A stretch of 64,000 bases of DNA from Phyllobacterium sp. T1293 (GTDB lineage: Bacteria > Pseudomonadota > Alphaproteobacteria > Rhizobiales > Rhizobiaceae): NCBI RefSeq assembly GCF_020731415.2, contig NZ_CP088273.1:3596001-3660000 (forward strand), given 5' to 3'. Under the pieces are notes generated by a model. The model had not been told where the DNA came from and did no database searches. It saw only the letters and a program-made list of their open reading frames with translations. Within the stretch, counting starts at the first letter, position 1. Each line of letters begins with the position of its first letter. The translations under genes and the position numbers were made by a program. This document shows positions 1 through 8,018 of the stretch, in pieces.

Positions 1-492
1 GAAGCCGGTGTTGAACTTGTCTCATCGTTCGAAAACGTCGTGATGACCCGCACTTTCTCGAAAATCCACGGCCTTGCCGCGTTGCGCATTGGCTGGATGT
101 TCGCGCCTGCGCATGTCATCGATGCGGTCAACCGTATCCGTGGTCCGTTCAACCTGAATTCCGCTGCCATCGCTGCGGGTGCTGCGGCTATCCGCGACCG
201 CGCGCATGTGGATAAGGCTATCGCCTTCAACGAAAAGTGGCTGCCCTGGTTGACGGATGAACTGTCGGCACTGGGCCTGCGGGTAACACCGTCGGTTGGC
301 AATTTCCTGCTCGTCCACTTTCCTGATGATGCGGCGAAGTCGGCGGAAAAGGCCGATGCCTATCTCACCAGTCGAGGCTATATTTTGCGCCGCGTTACGG
401 GCTACGGATTCCCGAACGCGCTGCGCCTTACCATTGGGTCCGAGGAAGCCAATCGCGGCGTAGTCGCTGCACTCTCCGAATTCATGAAGTAG
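1..492 (+). CDS. hisC: Histidinol-phosphate aminotransferase, 3' part
   Basis: This is the C-terminal part of a class I/II PLP-dependent aminotransferase; the gene begins before the window and the reading frame is open from base 1. The PLP-lysine region [17 protein letters not shown] is visible, with the Schiff-base lysine at codon 21 (bases 61-63), followed by the small C-terminal domain. HisC converts histidinol phosphate and 2-oxoglutarate to imidazole-acetol phosphate and glutamate. In many rhizobia the copy next to tyrC also serves aromatic amino acid transamination. The stop is only 3 bp from the tyrC start, so the two are probably co-transcribed. The family call is firm; substrate preference is inferred. 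Confidence 0.9.
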   Translation, partial: EAGVELVSSFENVVMTRTFSKIHGLAALRIGWMFAPAHVIDAVNRIRGPFNLNSAAIAAGAAAIRDRAHVDKAIAFNEKWLPWLTDELSALGLRVTPSVGNFLLVHFPDDAAKSAEKADAYLTSRGYILRRVTGYGFPNALRLTIGSEEANRGVVAALSEFMK

Positions 493-495
493 CAA

Positions 496-1428
496 ATGTC
501 TAAAATTCATTTCGATACAATTGCACTGATCGGCATTGGTCTGATCGGTTCGTCGCTGGCGCGCGTCATCAAACGCGAAGGTCTGGCCGATCACATCGTC
601 ATCTCAACCCGCAGCGAAAGCACGCTGAAACGCGCAGAGGCGCTTGGCCTTGGTGACAGCTACGTCCTCGACAGCGCCGAGGCGGTCAGGAATGCCGATC
701 TCGTCATCATTTCCGTGCCCGTTGGTTCATCCGGTGCTGTTGCCAAACATATTGCCGGATCGCTGAAACCGGGTGCAATCGTCACCGATGTCGGTTCGAC
801 CAAGGGCTCGGTTATCGCGCAGATGCAGCCGGAACTGCCCACAAACGTCCATTTCATTCCAGGCCACCCGCTGGCGGGTACAGAATATTCAGGCCCCGAT
901 GCGGGCTTTGCCGAACTCTTCTCCAATCGCTGGTGCATTCTGACGCCGCTTGAGGGGACTGATCCTGTGGCGCTCGACCGGCTGACGAAATTCTGGGAAG
1001 CCTGCGGTTCGCGTCTGGATACGATGGACCCCACGCACCATGACCGGGTGCTGGCCATTGTTTCGCATTTGCCGCATATCATTGCCTACAACATTGTCGG
1101 CACGGCAAGTGATCTGGAAGAAGTGACCAATTCGGAAGTGATCAAATATTCCGCTTCCGGCTTTCGCGACTTCACCCGCCTTGCGGCTTCAGACCCGACC
1201 ATGTGGCGCGATGTGTGCCTGCATAACAAGGATGCAATTCTTGAAATGCTGGCGCGGTTTTCCGAAGACCTTGCCTCGCTGCAGCGGTCGATCCGCTGGG
1301 GTGATGGCGATGCGCTGTTCGATCTCTTCACCCGCACCCGTGCTGTCAGGCGCGGGATTATCGATGCGGGTCAGGAAGTGGATGCGCCCGATTTTGGCCG
1401 GCAGAAAGCCAGCGCTTCAAGTTCTTGA
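496..1428 (+). CDS. tyrC: Prephenate/arogenate dehydrogenase
   Basis: This 310-residue protein oxidatively decarboxylates prephenate (or arogenate) in the cytoplasm with NAD(P)+, leading to tyrosine. The N-terminal dinucleotide-binding fold is marked by GIGLIG at residues 13-18. The catalytic region around IPGHPLAGTEYSG follows, then the helical C-terminal dimerisation domain. No chorismate mutase or ACT domain is fused. It sits 3 bp downstream of hisC, which suits an aminotransferase-dehydrogenase pair making tyrosine. TyrA/TyrC family membership is clear; prephenate versus arogenate specificity cannot be read from the sequence. Confidence 0.92.
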   Translation: MSKIHFDTIALIGIGLIGSSLARVIKREGLADHIVISTRSESTLKRAEALGLGDSYVLDSAEAVRNADLVIISVPVGSSGAVAKHIAGSLKPGAIVTDVGSTKGSVIAQMQPELPTNVHFIPGHPLAGTEYSGPDAGFAELFSNRWCILTPLEGTDPVALDRLTKFWEACGSRLDTMDPTHHDRVLAIVSHLPHIIAYNIVGTASDLEEVTNSEVIKYSASGFRDFTRLAASDPTMWRDVCLHNKDAILEMLARFSEDLASLQRSIRWGDGDALFDLFTRTRAVRRGIIDAGQEVDAPDFGRQKASASSS

Positions 1429-1539
1429 TGTCGTGTGGCGCGCGCAAGCTCAGGAAGCTCACCGGGTTGAAACAACGGGTGCTTTACCAGCGCTCCGGCG
1501 TTGATTTGGGGTGAGGCATCGCAGCCAACCTCTTTACCC

Positions 1540-2559
1540 TCACAATGAAGGCAAGCGCCCGATACTGATGAAGCCCACCGACATCTTCCCGTTTTTCACA
1601 GTGACGGGAAGGGTGGGGGCGCCGCTGGCATCCTTCGGCACAAAGGCCATGGCCTGCACCACGGATGAAATGATCTTGTCCTGACCGGGGAGCACATTTT
1701 TCATGGTGCTGGCGACGCTTTCAGGATTGCGCATGGTTATCTTGAAGTCACCGCTGATACGGCCATCATCCGCCACGGAAAACGGCCCTGAAATAGCAAT
1801 GCCACTACCATCGGGCAAAGCAAGATCAACACGGCGCAGCATGCCGGACTGTCCGCGCAAGACTGACAGATCGCGCTCCGGCTTGCCGATCAGGGCAAAA
1901 CCATTTGCCAGCTGGATATCGGCTGCGCCGGTCAGTTCCGGCAAGGGCTTGTCGTAAACGGTGTTGTCGGCAATTTTCAGGCTGCTGAAAGACAGTGCAA
2001 TGTCCATGACAGGCTCGATGGCGCGGAAATGCAGCTGGCCATCCTTCAGCGTTGCCAATGGTGTACCGGCACCATCTGGATTGTGCTGGTTGATCACGAC
2101 ATTGCGCCCCTCAACCGAGAGACGGCGGGGAATAGGTTTATCAAGCCGAACGCTCGATTTGAGATTGTCCCAGTTCAGATCAAGCGGTGCCATACCCGGC
2201 ACGCTGACCGAGGCAGGGCTGTCAACCTCGCTGACGATGTGGAATGGCGCATAGATCTGCGCGGCCGAGCGGAAAGCACCCGTATGAACCGAAACATTCT
2301 TGGCCTGATCAACCCATGAAACGCTGGAGCAGTTGAGGCCAAGGCGGAAGGGATAGCCACTGGCCCCGGCATTTTCGCAGGCGGCGTTGATGCCCTTGGC
2401 TTGCAGACCGGCAATATTGGTGGCAACGCGCGTTTCCAGCATATTGGCGAGATAATACCATCCGCCCGTATAGAGCAGGCCGACAATGACGATACCTGCG
2501 GCAAGGAAACGGATGCGCCTTCCGGCATTGTAGCTTTTGTCTGGAGTCCTTGACGTCAT
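1540..2559 (-). CDS. DUF2125 family protein
   Basis: This 339-residue protein has one N-terminal membrane or signal-anchor segment (roughly residues 14-38), an Arg/Lys-rich stretch before it, and a long beta-rich periplasmic part. It fits the alphaproteobacterial DUF2125 family, whose function is unknown. I chose the ATG at 2559 (MTSRTPDKS) because the upstream extension to 2607 runs into the divergent neighbour's promoter region and looks non-native. It diverges from the cyclotransferase gene with about 64 bp between starts, so the promoters share that space. The 3' end faces tyrC with about 110 bp between. Confidence 0.8.
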   Translation of the reverse strand: MTSRTPDKSYNAGRRIRFLAAGIVIVGLLYTGGWYYLANMLETRVATNIAGLQAKGINAACENAGASGYPFRLGLNCSSVSWVDQAKNVSVHTGAFRSAAQIYAPFHIVSEVDSPASVSVPGMAPLDLNWDNLKSSVRLDKPIPRRLSVEGRNVVINQHNPDGAGTPLATLKDGQLHFRAIEPVMDIALSFSSLKIADNTVYDKPLPELTGAADIQLANGFALIGKPERDLSVLRGQSGMLRRVDLALPDGSGIAISGPFSVADDGRISGDFKITMRNPESVASTMKNVLPGQDKIISSVVQAMAFVPKDASGAPTLPVTVKNGKMSVGFISIGRLPSL

Positions 2560-2623
2560 GGTCCGTGTCTCGCTATCGGTCAGTAAAGAAGCTTCGCATC
2601 GAAGCACAGCTATCAGGACGGAT

Positions 2624-3151
2624 ATGGGCGATTTTTGGGTCTTTGGCTATGGGTCTCTCATGTGGAAGCCCGGCTTTGCACATGTTGAAACGATGCATGC
2701 GCGTCTTCATGGCTACCGCCGGGCGCTTTGCGTGCATTCCTATGTGCATCGCGGAACACCGGAGCGTCCCGGACTGGTGCTTGGGCTTGATCACGGCGGT
2801 TCATGTCTCGGCCTCGCCTTCCGGGTTCCCGGCGATCTCCAGGAGGAAGTTGTGTCCTATCTGCGCGAGCGGGAACTGGTAACGAATGTTTATCTCGAAA
2901 AGCGGCTGGCGGTGCGTCTCAAGGACGGACGCAAGGTCGAAGCGCTGACCTATGTGGTCGACCGCAAACATGTGCAATATGCCGGTGCGCTGACTGTGGA
3001 GCAAGCCGCTGCTGCTGTGCGCGGTTCGGTTGGCCAGTCAGGCCGCAACGAGGACTATGTGCACAGCACGCTGGAGCACATGCGCAAAATGAATATCCGT
3101 GACCACTGGTTTGAAACGCTGGTGGCTGCAATTGATAGCAAGCAGGGATAG
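2624..3151 (+). CDS. chaC: ChaC-like gamma-glutamylcyclotransferase
   Basis: The 175-residue product has the ChaC signature VFGYGSLMWKPGF near its N-terminus and the YLREREL segment that carries the catalytic glutamate of the family. ChaC enzymes cleave glutathione to 5-oxoproline and Cys-Gly in the cytoplasm. The start at 2624 (MGDFWVFGYGS) is preceded by an AGGACGG ribosome-binding site; the open frame continues upstream to 2537 but would overlap the divergent DUF2125 gene. It is a single-gene unit followed by an intergenic palindromic element. The family is clear; glutathione as substrate is inferred from family knowledge. Confidence 0.85.
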   Translation: MGDFWVFGYGSLMWKPGFAHVETMHARLHGYRRALCVHSYVHRGTPERPGLVLGLDHGGSCLGLAFRVPGDLQEEVVSYLRERELVTNVYLEKRLAVRLKDGRKVEALTYVVDRKHVQYAGALTVEQAAAAVRGSVGQSGRNEDYVHSTLEHMRKMNIRDHWFETLVAAIDSKQG

Positions 3152-3180
3152 GTGCAAATTTAGGGGCTTGGTGGGGGATT

Positions 3181-3497
3181 GGTTCGTGGTTCGAGAGGCT
3201 CACCATGAGGGAGAGGGGTGATGCATCGATAGTCGCCAGCGTTGCAGAATATCCAATCACCGATCTTGCAGAACTTGGCTCCTTACAAACCCACCCCACC
3301 GTCATCCTCGGGCTTGACCCGAGGACCCATGAATTGAGTTCGAACGAACCTGAATGCCCGGCGCTTTTAAAGTGTGGGTCCTCGGGTCAAGCCCGAGGAT
3401 GACGGAGATAGGTGGATTGCAGGGTGCCTTATTCTGCAGCGTTGGCGACTATCGATCACCCATCTCCCTCATGGTTGTTATGTCGAACCACGCACAC
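3181..3497. repeat. Nested palindromic mosaic repeat, copy A
   Basis: Two inverted repeats are nested. The outer arms (about 3181-3250 and 3429-3497) are imperfect complements built around GTGGTTCGA...CTCACCATGAGGGAG and a GATAGTCGCC stretch. The inner arms (3301-3329 and 3375-3403) are a perfect 29-bp inverted repeat, and each arm is itself a hairpin, CCTCGGGCTTGACCCGAGG. No open frame in it looks coding. Related copies lie at about 14.8, 17.4 and 27.3 kb. It occupies the gap between the ChaC-like gene and the acyltransferase. Confidence 0.85.
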
Positions 3498-3522
3498 TAT
3501 TCACGCAAAGAGGCTTGTAGCT

Positions 3523-4308
3523 TCAGACAATCACACCCAGTTCCTTCAGCCGCTGCACTGCCGTTGGCGGCATGGGTGGTGGATTGTCTGATCTGGCTGC
3601 TTCAATCAACAGTTCGTCACAGGCGGCTTCCGTCACCTCCTGCAGCTTTCGCAGGAAAGCCTCCGCATCCAGACCCGGCTGGATTGGTGGCAGGATGCGG
3701 CAGCGGATTGTGCCGGGAAAGCGCCGGAATTTGCGGCGCGGCCAGTACAGGCCGGCGACATGGGCAATGGGCAAAACAGGCACACCAAGTTCGCTGTAGA
3801 TATGCGCCACGCCATATTTATAGGCTGGCGGTGCGCCGGGGGCCGTGCGTGTGCCTTCCGGATAGATCATCAGCTGGCGCCCTTGCGAAACCGCGTCCCG
3901 CGCGCCCCGGACAGCCGCCTTCATGGCAACGGAGCGCTTGCCCCGGTCAATTGGCACCATCTTCATCTTGAGAATGTACCAACCGAACAGCGGTATCCAC
4001 ATCAACTCGCGTTTGAGGATGTAAACCGGATCGGCAATCTGCGGCAGGAACGCGTAGGCATCCCAGAAGGATTGGTGCTTTGGCGCGCAAATATAGGGAC
4101 CGTCAGGGATATTCTCGAGGCCCTCGATGACGTGATCGGTGCCCGCCAGTACCTTCTGCAACCAATGGTTTGACTTCGCCCAGTTCTTTGGCACGCTCCA
4201 CGCATTTTTGCGCGGGCTGAGGAAATAATAGGGGGTGAAGATAATCATCTGAACGATCAGATTGATATAAAAGGCGATGTTGAAAACAATTGATCGGATG
4301 ATCGTCAT
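3523..4308 (-). CDS. plsC: 1-acyl-sn-glycerol-3-phosphate acyltransferase
   Basis: This lysophosphatidic acid acyltransferase-like protein (about 261 residues from the chosen start) has an N-terminal membrane helix (SIVFNIAFYINLIVQMIIF). It carries the HX4D catalytic motif as HQSFWD and the substrate-binding motif YPEGTR. It makes phosphatidic acid for phospholipid synthesis at the inner membrane. The open frame extends to 4458, but the first 50 codons are not PlsC-like and overlap the YdcF gene, so I use the ATG at 4308 (MTIIRS); 4323 is an alternative. It lies directly after the YdcF gene on the same strand, with about 67 bp between. Confidence 0.87.
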   Translation of the reverse strand: MTIIRSIVFNIAFYINLIVQMIIFTPYYFLSPRKNAWSVPKNWAKSNHWLQKVLAGTDHVIEGLENIPDGPYICAPKHQSFWDAYAFLPQIADPVYILKRELMWIPLFGWYILKMKMVPIDRGKRSVAMKAAVRGARDAVSQGRQLMIYPEGTRTAPGAPPAYKYGVAHIYSELGVPVLPIAHVAGLYWPRRKFRRFPGTIRCRILPPIQPGLDAEAFLRKLQEVTEAACDELLIEAARSDNPPPMPPTAVQRLKELGVIV

Positions 4309-4375
4309 GGGGGTCCCGGTCATGGCGGTTGGATAGGTCTTCGTTACAGCAAGTTGACCTCGCCGTGAACCACTA

Positions 4376-5104
4376 TCAGACGTCTTTGACCCAACGGACG
4401 AGGGTTTGTGTGACAGCCGATAGATTATCCGGCAGAGCCGACCGAATGACAGCACCAAGATATTTTACATATTCCACCACAAGCACGCGCACGACCTGCC
4501 CACGGGCCAGCCAGTCGCCGTTGCGCAGATCGCTGTTGACGATGGGGTAGGGGATGAATTCGATATCCTGCGAGGCGCGTCTGAGTTCAACCAGAGTGCG
4601 GGGCATGTGGTAATTATTGGTGACCACGATGACGCGGCTATAGTGATTGGCCTTGGCCCATTTGATGCTTTCGGATGCATTGCCGATTGTATCCATGGCG
4701 GAGCGATCGATATCGACACAACATTCAAACAAGGTGGCATCGCCGCGCGTCACCCGCTGCAATTCACCGCGTTTGGTGGAAGGATGCACGCCGCTGATGA
4801 AAAGCCGCTCGCCACGTTTGTTCTTGAGGAGATCGAGAGCGCCTTCAATGCGCGAATAGCCGCCGGTCAGAACGACAATACCATCCGCCGGTTCAACCAG
4901 ATCCGGTGTCTGCATGGTGCTGACATGATCGCTGAAAACAATGAAGCCGCCAAGGAACAGGCCGAGCGCCAGAACCCCGAGCAAAAAGAACGGCCGGGCA
5001 ATCCGCTTGCGCAGCGCAGACACGATCCCACCGGTGCGGCCTTCTGGGCCTGCGGGTGGTTGATTGCTGCTGTCGTTCGCGCCGTCCATTTTCGGGTCAC
5101 GCAT
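4376..5104 (-). CDS. YdcF family protein (DUF218)
   Basis: The 242-residue product has a short cytoplasmic N-terminus, one membrane helix at about residues 38-58 (FFLLGVLALGLFLGGFIVF), and then a DUF218/YdcF domain. Typical family motifs are present: GIVVLTGGYSRI near its start, NASESIKWA, and VVTNNYHMPRT. Relatives include ElyC/SanA-type proteins linked to envelope integrity and vancomycin tolerance; the biochemical activity is not established. It is tandem with ftsX upstream (about 96 bp gap) and plsC downstream, so an ftsE-ftsX-ydcF-plsC transcription unit is plausible. Confidence 0.85.
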   Translation of the reverse strand: MRDPKMDGANDSSNQPPAGPEGRTGGIVSALRKRIARPFFLLGVLALGLFLGGFIVFSDHVSTMQTPDLVEPADGIVVLTGGYSRIEGALDLLKNKRGERLFISGVHPSTKRGELQRVTRGDATLFECCVDIDRSAMDTIGNASESIKWAKANHYSRVIVVTNNYHMPRTLVELRRASQDIEFIPYPIVNSDLRNGDWLARGQVVRVLVVEYVKYLGAVIRSALPDNLSAVTQTLVRWVKDV

Positions 5105-5200
5105 TGCCTTGTTCGTGGGTCATGTTACCGGGAGCTTATAGGCCTTGCCGGCAAACCTCCCCTAAATTTTTGTCGTCAAATTGAATCGAATCGGCGGGGT

Positions 5201-6199
5201 TCAGTTATCGTGACTTTCGCCAGCCCTTCCATCAACCTGCCGCAAATGCGCTATGACTGTCATTCGTGTTGTAATCATGGTCAAAACACTGACTGCAAGT
5301 ATGATCAGGACGACGCCGGTATAGCCGCCCGAACCGATGGAAAAGTTGCCAAACAGAGCTGTGGCCTGATCGGCTTCCGGGGTTGCCAGATTACGCGACG
5401 ACCACCAGCCGATGATCAGGAAGATCAAAATGGCCAGCGCCCCGCCGCATAAAGCGCCTTTCAGGGCAGTCCAGAAAAAATGCCGCTCGAATTGCCGCGC
5501 GACGAATTTCTGTTCCGCGCCGATAAAATGCAGCACTTCGATGATGTGACCATTACCGGCCATGGCGCCGCGCGTGGCAAAAATAACCGTCAGCACCGTC
5601 GCTGCGACAACCAGTCCAAGCACTGCCATGCCGATCAGCACCGTGGAGCGGGCCATGGAGACAAGCCGGTCGACCCAGTTGCGGTGATCATCGAAACTGG
5701 CGCCGGGAACGTTCTTCACAAGCTCGCTGCGCAGCGTGGCAAAATCCGGCGGCGAGGCTTCATCAAGGCTCACGACAACGAGCCGGGGAACCGGCAGGTC
5801 ATCAATGTTAAGCCCGGTGCCAAGCCATGGCTCCAACAGCCGGGCCGTTGCCGCGCGGTCAATCACACGGGTGGATTTAACCCCGGCAAAACCTTCCGCC
5901 AGCTTGCTGGCCTGCACCAGCAGCTTTTCCATATCCTGTCCTTCGACGGGACGGATCTGGATGGTGGCTTCGGTCGATATCTGACTTTGCCATGTGGCAG
6001 CTGTTGACTGGACAAGGCTGACCGCGCCAATGGTCAGGCAGGCGAGGAACGTCATGATGGCGATGACGATCATCAGCGCATGGCCGACGACGTTACCAGC
6101 AGGCACAATCGGCGCTTGACCCGTCTTGCCACGCACAAACTCTATCGCCCGGTCCATGAGACCGAGGGCGAGTACCCGGAGGCGGGCGACATCAATCAT
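5201..6199 (-). CDS. ftsX: Cell division protein FtsX
   Basis: FtsX is the membrane subunit of the ABC-like FtsEX complex, which couples cytoplasmic ATP hydrolysis to periplasmic peptidoglycan hydrolase activation at the septum. The 332 residues show four hydrophobic segments: one after an amphipathic N-terminus (about 40-65), then three in the C-terminal half. A large periplasmic loop lies between TM1 and TM2. The start codon lies inside the end of ftsE (8-nt overlap, 6192-6199), indicating translational coupling. Confidence 0.93.
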   Translation of the reverse strand: MIDVARLRVLALGLMDRAIEFVRGKTGQAPIVPAGNVVGHALMIVIAIMTFLACLTIGAVSLVQSTAATWQSQISTEATIQIRPVEGQDMEKLLVQASKLAEGFAGVKSTRVIDRAATARLLEPWLGTGLNIDDLPVPRLVVVSLDEASPPDFATLRSELVKNVPGASFDDHRNWVDRLVSMARSTVLIGMAVLGLVVAATVLTVIFATRGAMAGNGHIIEVLHFIGAEQKFVARQFERHFFWTALKGALCGGALAILIFLIIGWWSSRNLATPEADQATALFGNFSIGSGGYTGVVLIILAVSVLTMITTRMTVIAHLRQVDGRAGESHDN

Positions 6200-6851
6200 A
6201 AATATCGAGCCTCCCCTGATCCAGAATCATGCGCCGGGCATTGACCTGATCCATAAGGGTGAGATCGTGAGTGGCGATGACAACGGCGGTCCCGGAACGG
6301 TTAAGCTCGCCGAACAGGCGAAGCAGGCGGCGGGCCAGCGGCGGATCAACATTGCCTGTTGGCTCGTCAGCCAGCAGGATTTCCGGCTGGTCGATGAGCG
6401 CGCGGGCGATGGCCGCACGCTGCTTCTCGCCGCCCGACAGAACCGGCGGCAAAACATGCATCCGCTCGCCGAGGCCGACCCAGTGCAACAGCTCTTCGAC
6501 CTCGGCGCGGTAGGTCGCCTCTTCTTTGCCGCGCACCCGCAGTGGCAGGGCGACATTCTGATAGGTCGTCATATGATCGAGCAGACGGAAGTCCTGGAAC
6601 ACCACACCGATCCTGCGGCGCAGCATCGGCATTTCTTTCGATGAAATGGTGGCAATATCCTTGCCGAAAACCGTGATAAGGCCGCGTGTGGGCTTGAGGG
6701 TCATGAACAGCAGACGCAATAGCGAGGTCTTGCCCGCGCCCGAAGGGCCGGTCAGAAACTGGAACGAGCGGGGTGAAATGTGGAGGCTGACATCACGCAG
6801 AACCTCCGGGCCCATCCCGTATCGCAAACCGACATTCTCAAAACGAATCAA
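6192..6851 (-). CDS. ftsE: Cell division ATP-binding protein FtsE
   Basis: FtsE is the ABC ATPase of FtsEX. Visible motifs are Walker A (GPSGAGKT), the LSGGE signature and Walker B with LLADEPTGN, followed by the H-loop ATHD. I start at a TTG at 6851 (LIRFENVGLRYG), which has GGAAAG six bases upstream and gives 219 residues, the usual FtsE length. The frame is open to an ATG at 6944, which would add 31 residues not typical of FtsE (MFRRTDAAIDGW...). Which start is used is uncertain; the function is not. It overlaps ftsX by 8 nt. Confidence 0.92.
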   Translation of the reverse strand: MIRFENVGLRYGMGPEVLRDVSLHISPRSFQFLTGPSGAGKTSLLRLLFMTLKPTRGLITVFGKDIATISSKEMPMLRRRIGVVFQDFRLLDHMTTYQNVALPLRVRGKEEATYRAEVEELLHWVGLGERMHVLPPVLSGGEKQRAAIARALIDQPEILLADEPTGNVDPPLARRLLRLFGELNRSGTAVVIATHDLTLMDQVNARRMILDQGRLDIYD

Positions 6852-7019
6852 GCGAGACTTTCCAAGTTTTTCATCCAAGCGTGTTTTATTCAGCGCGGAC
6901 GGATTTGACCACCCATCAATCGCCGCATCGGTTCGTCGAAACATTAATTATTGAGCGGTAGATTTGGGCCATGATTCGGAGGAACATGACTGCAACATGG
7001 CAGAGCGACCGGAAAATGC

Positions 7020-7385
7020 ATGATTGCACGATTTAAAACGACCAGCGGCGATTGTGCCTCGCATATCGGACCCTCCCTCCACTTCGACAAAGGGGGAGCG
7101 GAAGATGCGATGTATGAGTCACTGTCGCCCCAGATTTTACAAGGCGTGCCATTAGCAGGATCACCCGCAAACAATCGTATGGCAATTCTACAAAAGTCGC
7201 AGCAGGCGGATGCGCGCATGCCCGGCTTTGCATACTGGCTGCTGGTATTGCTGGTTGCGGCGTCAACTTTCTGGATTTGCGGCGGATATGTATTGTTCAG
7301 CCCGCCATATACCGCCAAGCCGCACGTATCAGGGTCAACGGCGCTTGCTCCGTCGCAGCAACGTTATTCCACCACCGGGCATTGA
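7020..7385 (+). CDS. Small single-pass membrane protein, unknown
   Basis: This 121-codon frame lies between ftsE (divergent) and hpt. Its only clear feature is one membrane helix (FAYWLLVLLVAASTFWICGG) in the C-terminal third, followed by a short Pro/Ser-rich tail. An ATG at 7110 (MYESLSPQ) has a better ribosome-binding site (GGAAG, 5 nt spacing) and may be the true start, giving 91 residues. Related rhizobia often carry a zinc-ribbon/TM protein near ftsE; no zinc ribbon is visible here, so this could be a shortened relative. Function unknown. Confidence 0.45.
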   Translation: MIARFKTTSGDCASHIGPSLHFDKGGAEDAMYESLSPQILQGVPLAGSPANNRMAILQKSQQADARMPGFAYWLLVLLVAASTFWICGGYVLFSPPYTAKPHVSGSTALAPSQQRYSTTGH

Positions 7386-7475
7386 TTTCCTTTCTGACAG
7401 CCGTTCAGCTTTTGCTTTTCTGGCTGATATCGGGCTATAGGGAGCCTCACTTGTCGGAAAATCAGGAAAAGTTGC

Positions 7476-8012
7476 ATGCCGAAGGTTGGCGAGAAAGATA
7501 TCGATGTTCTGTTCAGCGCCGAGACGATTGCCGCGCGCAATCTTGAGCTTGCCAAGGATATCGTCGCAAAACATTTCGACAATCTGCTTGTCATCTCGAT
7601 CCTCAAGGGGTCGTTTATTTTCGCCGCCGATCTGATCCGCGCCATGCATGATGCCGGTGCCGAGCCCGATGTGGAGTTCATCACCGTCTCCAGCTATGGC
7701 AAGGGCACGGAGAGCAAGGAAGTGCGGCTTTTGCGCGATATTGACAGCGATGTGCATGGCCGCGACGTACTTCTGATCGACGATATTCTGGAATCGGGCA
7801 AAACGCTGAAGTTTACGCGCGAACTGATGCTGGAACGCGGCGCGCGCAGCGTTTCCATTGCTGTTCTGCTCGATAAGAGCGTGAAGCGCAAAACGGATAT
7901 TGAAGCGGATTTCAAAGGCTTTGAATGCCCTGATTATTTTGTTGTCGGTTATGGCATGGATGTCGGGCATTCGTTCCGGCAACTGCCCTATGTGGGTGTC
8001 GTGCGCGACTGA
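7476..8012 (+). CDS. hpt: Hypoxanthine phosphoribosyltransferase
   Basis: This 178-residue type I phosphoribosyltransferase salvages hypoxanthine (and often guanine) to IMP/GMP using PRPP. The PRPP-binding loop VLLIDDILESGKTL is present. The HPRT-typical LKGSFIFAADLIRA segment precedes it, and the C-terminal DYFVVGYGMDVGHSFRQLPYVG matches the family. AGGAAAAGTTGC upstream of the ATG is a reasonable ribosome-binding site. Its stop lies 6 bp from the stop of the convergent TIGR02302 gene. Confidence 0.94.
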   Translation: MPKVGEKDIDVLFSAETIAARNLELAKDIVAKHFDNLLVISILKGSFIFAADLIRAMHDAGAEPDVEFITVSSYGKGTESKEVRLLRDIDSDVHGRDVLLIDDILESGKTLKFTRELMLERGARSVSIAVLLDKSVKRKTDIEADFKGFECPDYFVVGYGMDVGHSFRQLPYVGVVRD

Positions 8013-8018
8013 TCCCGG

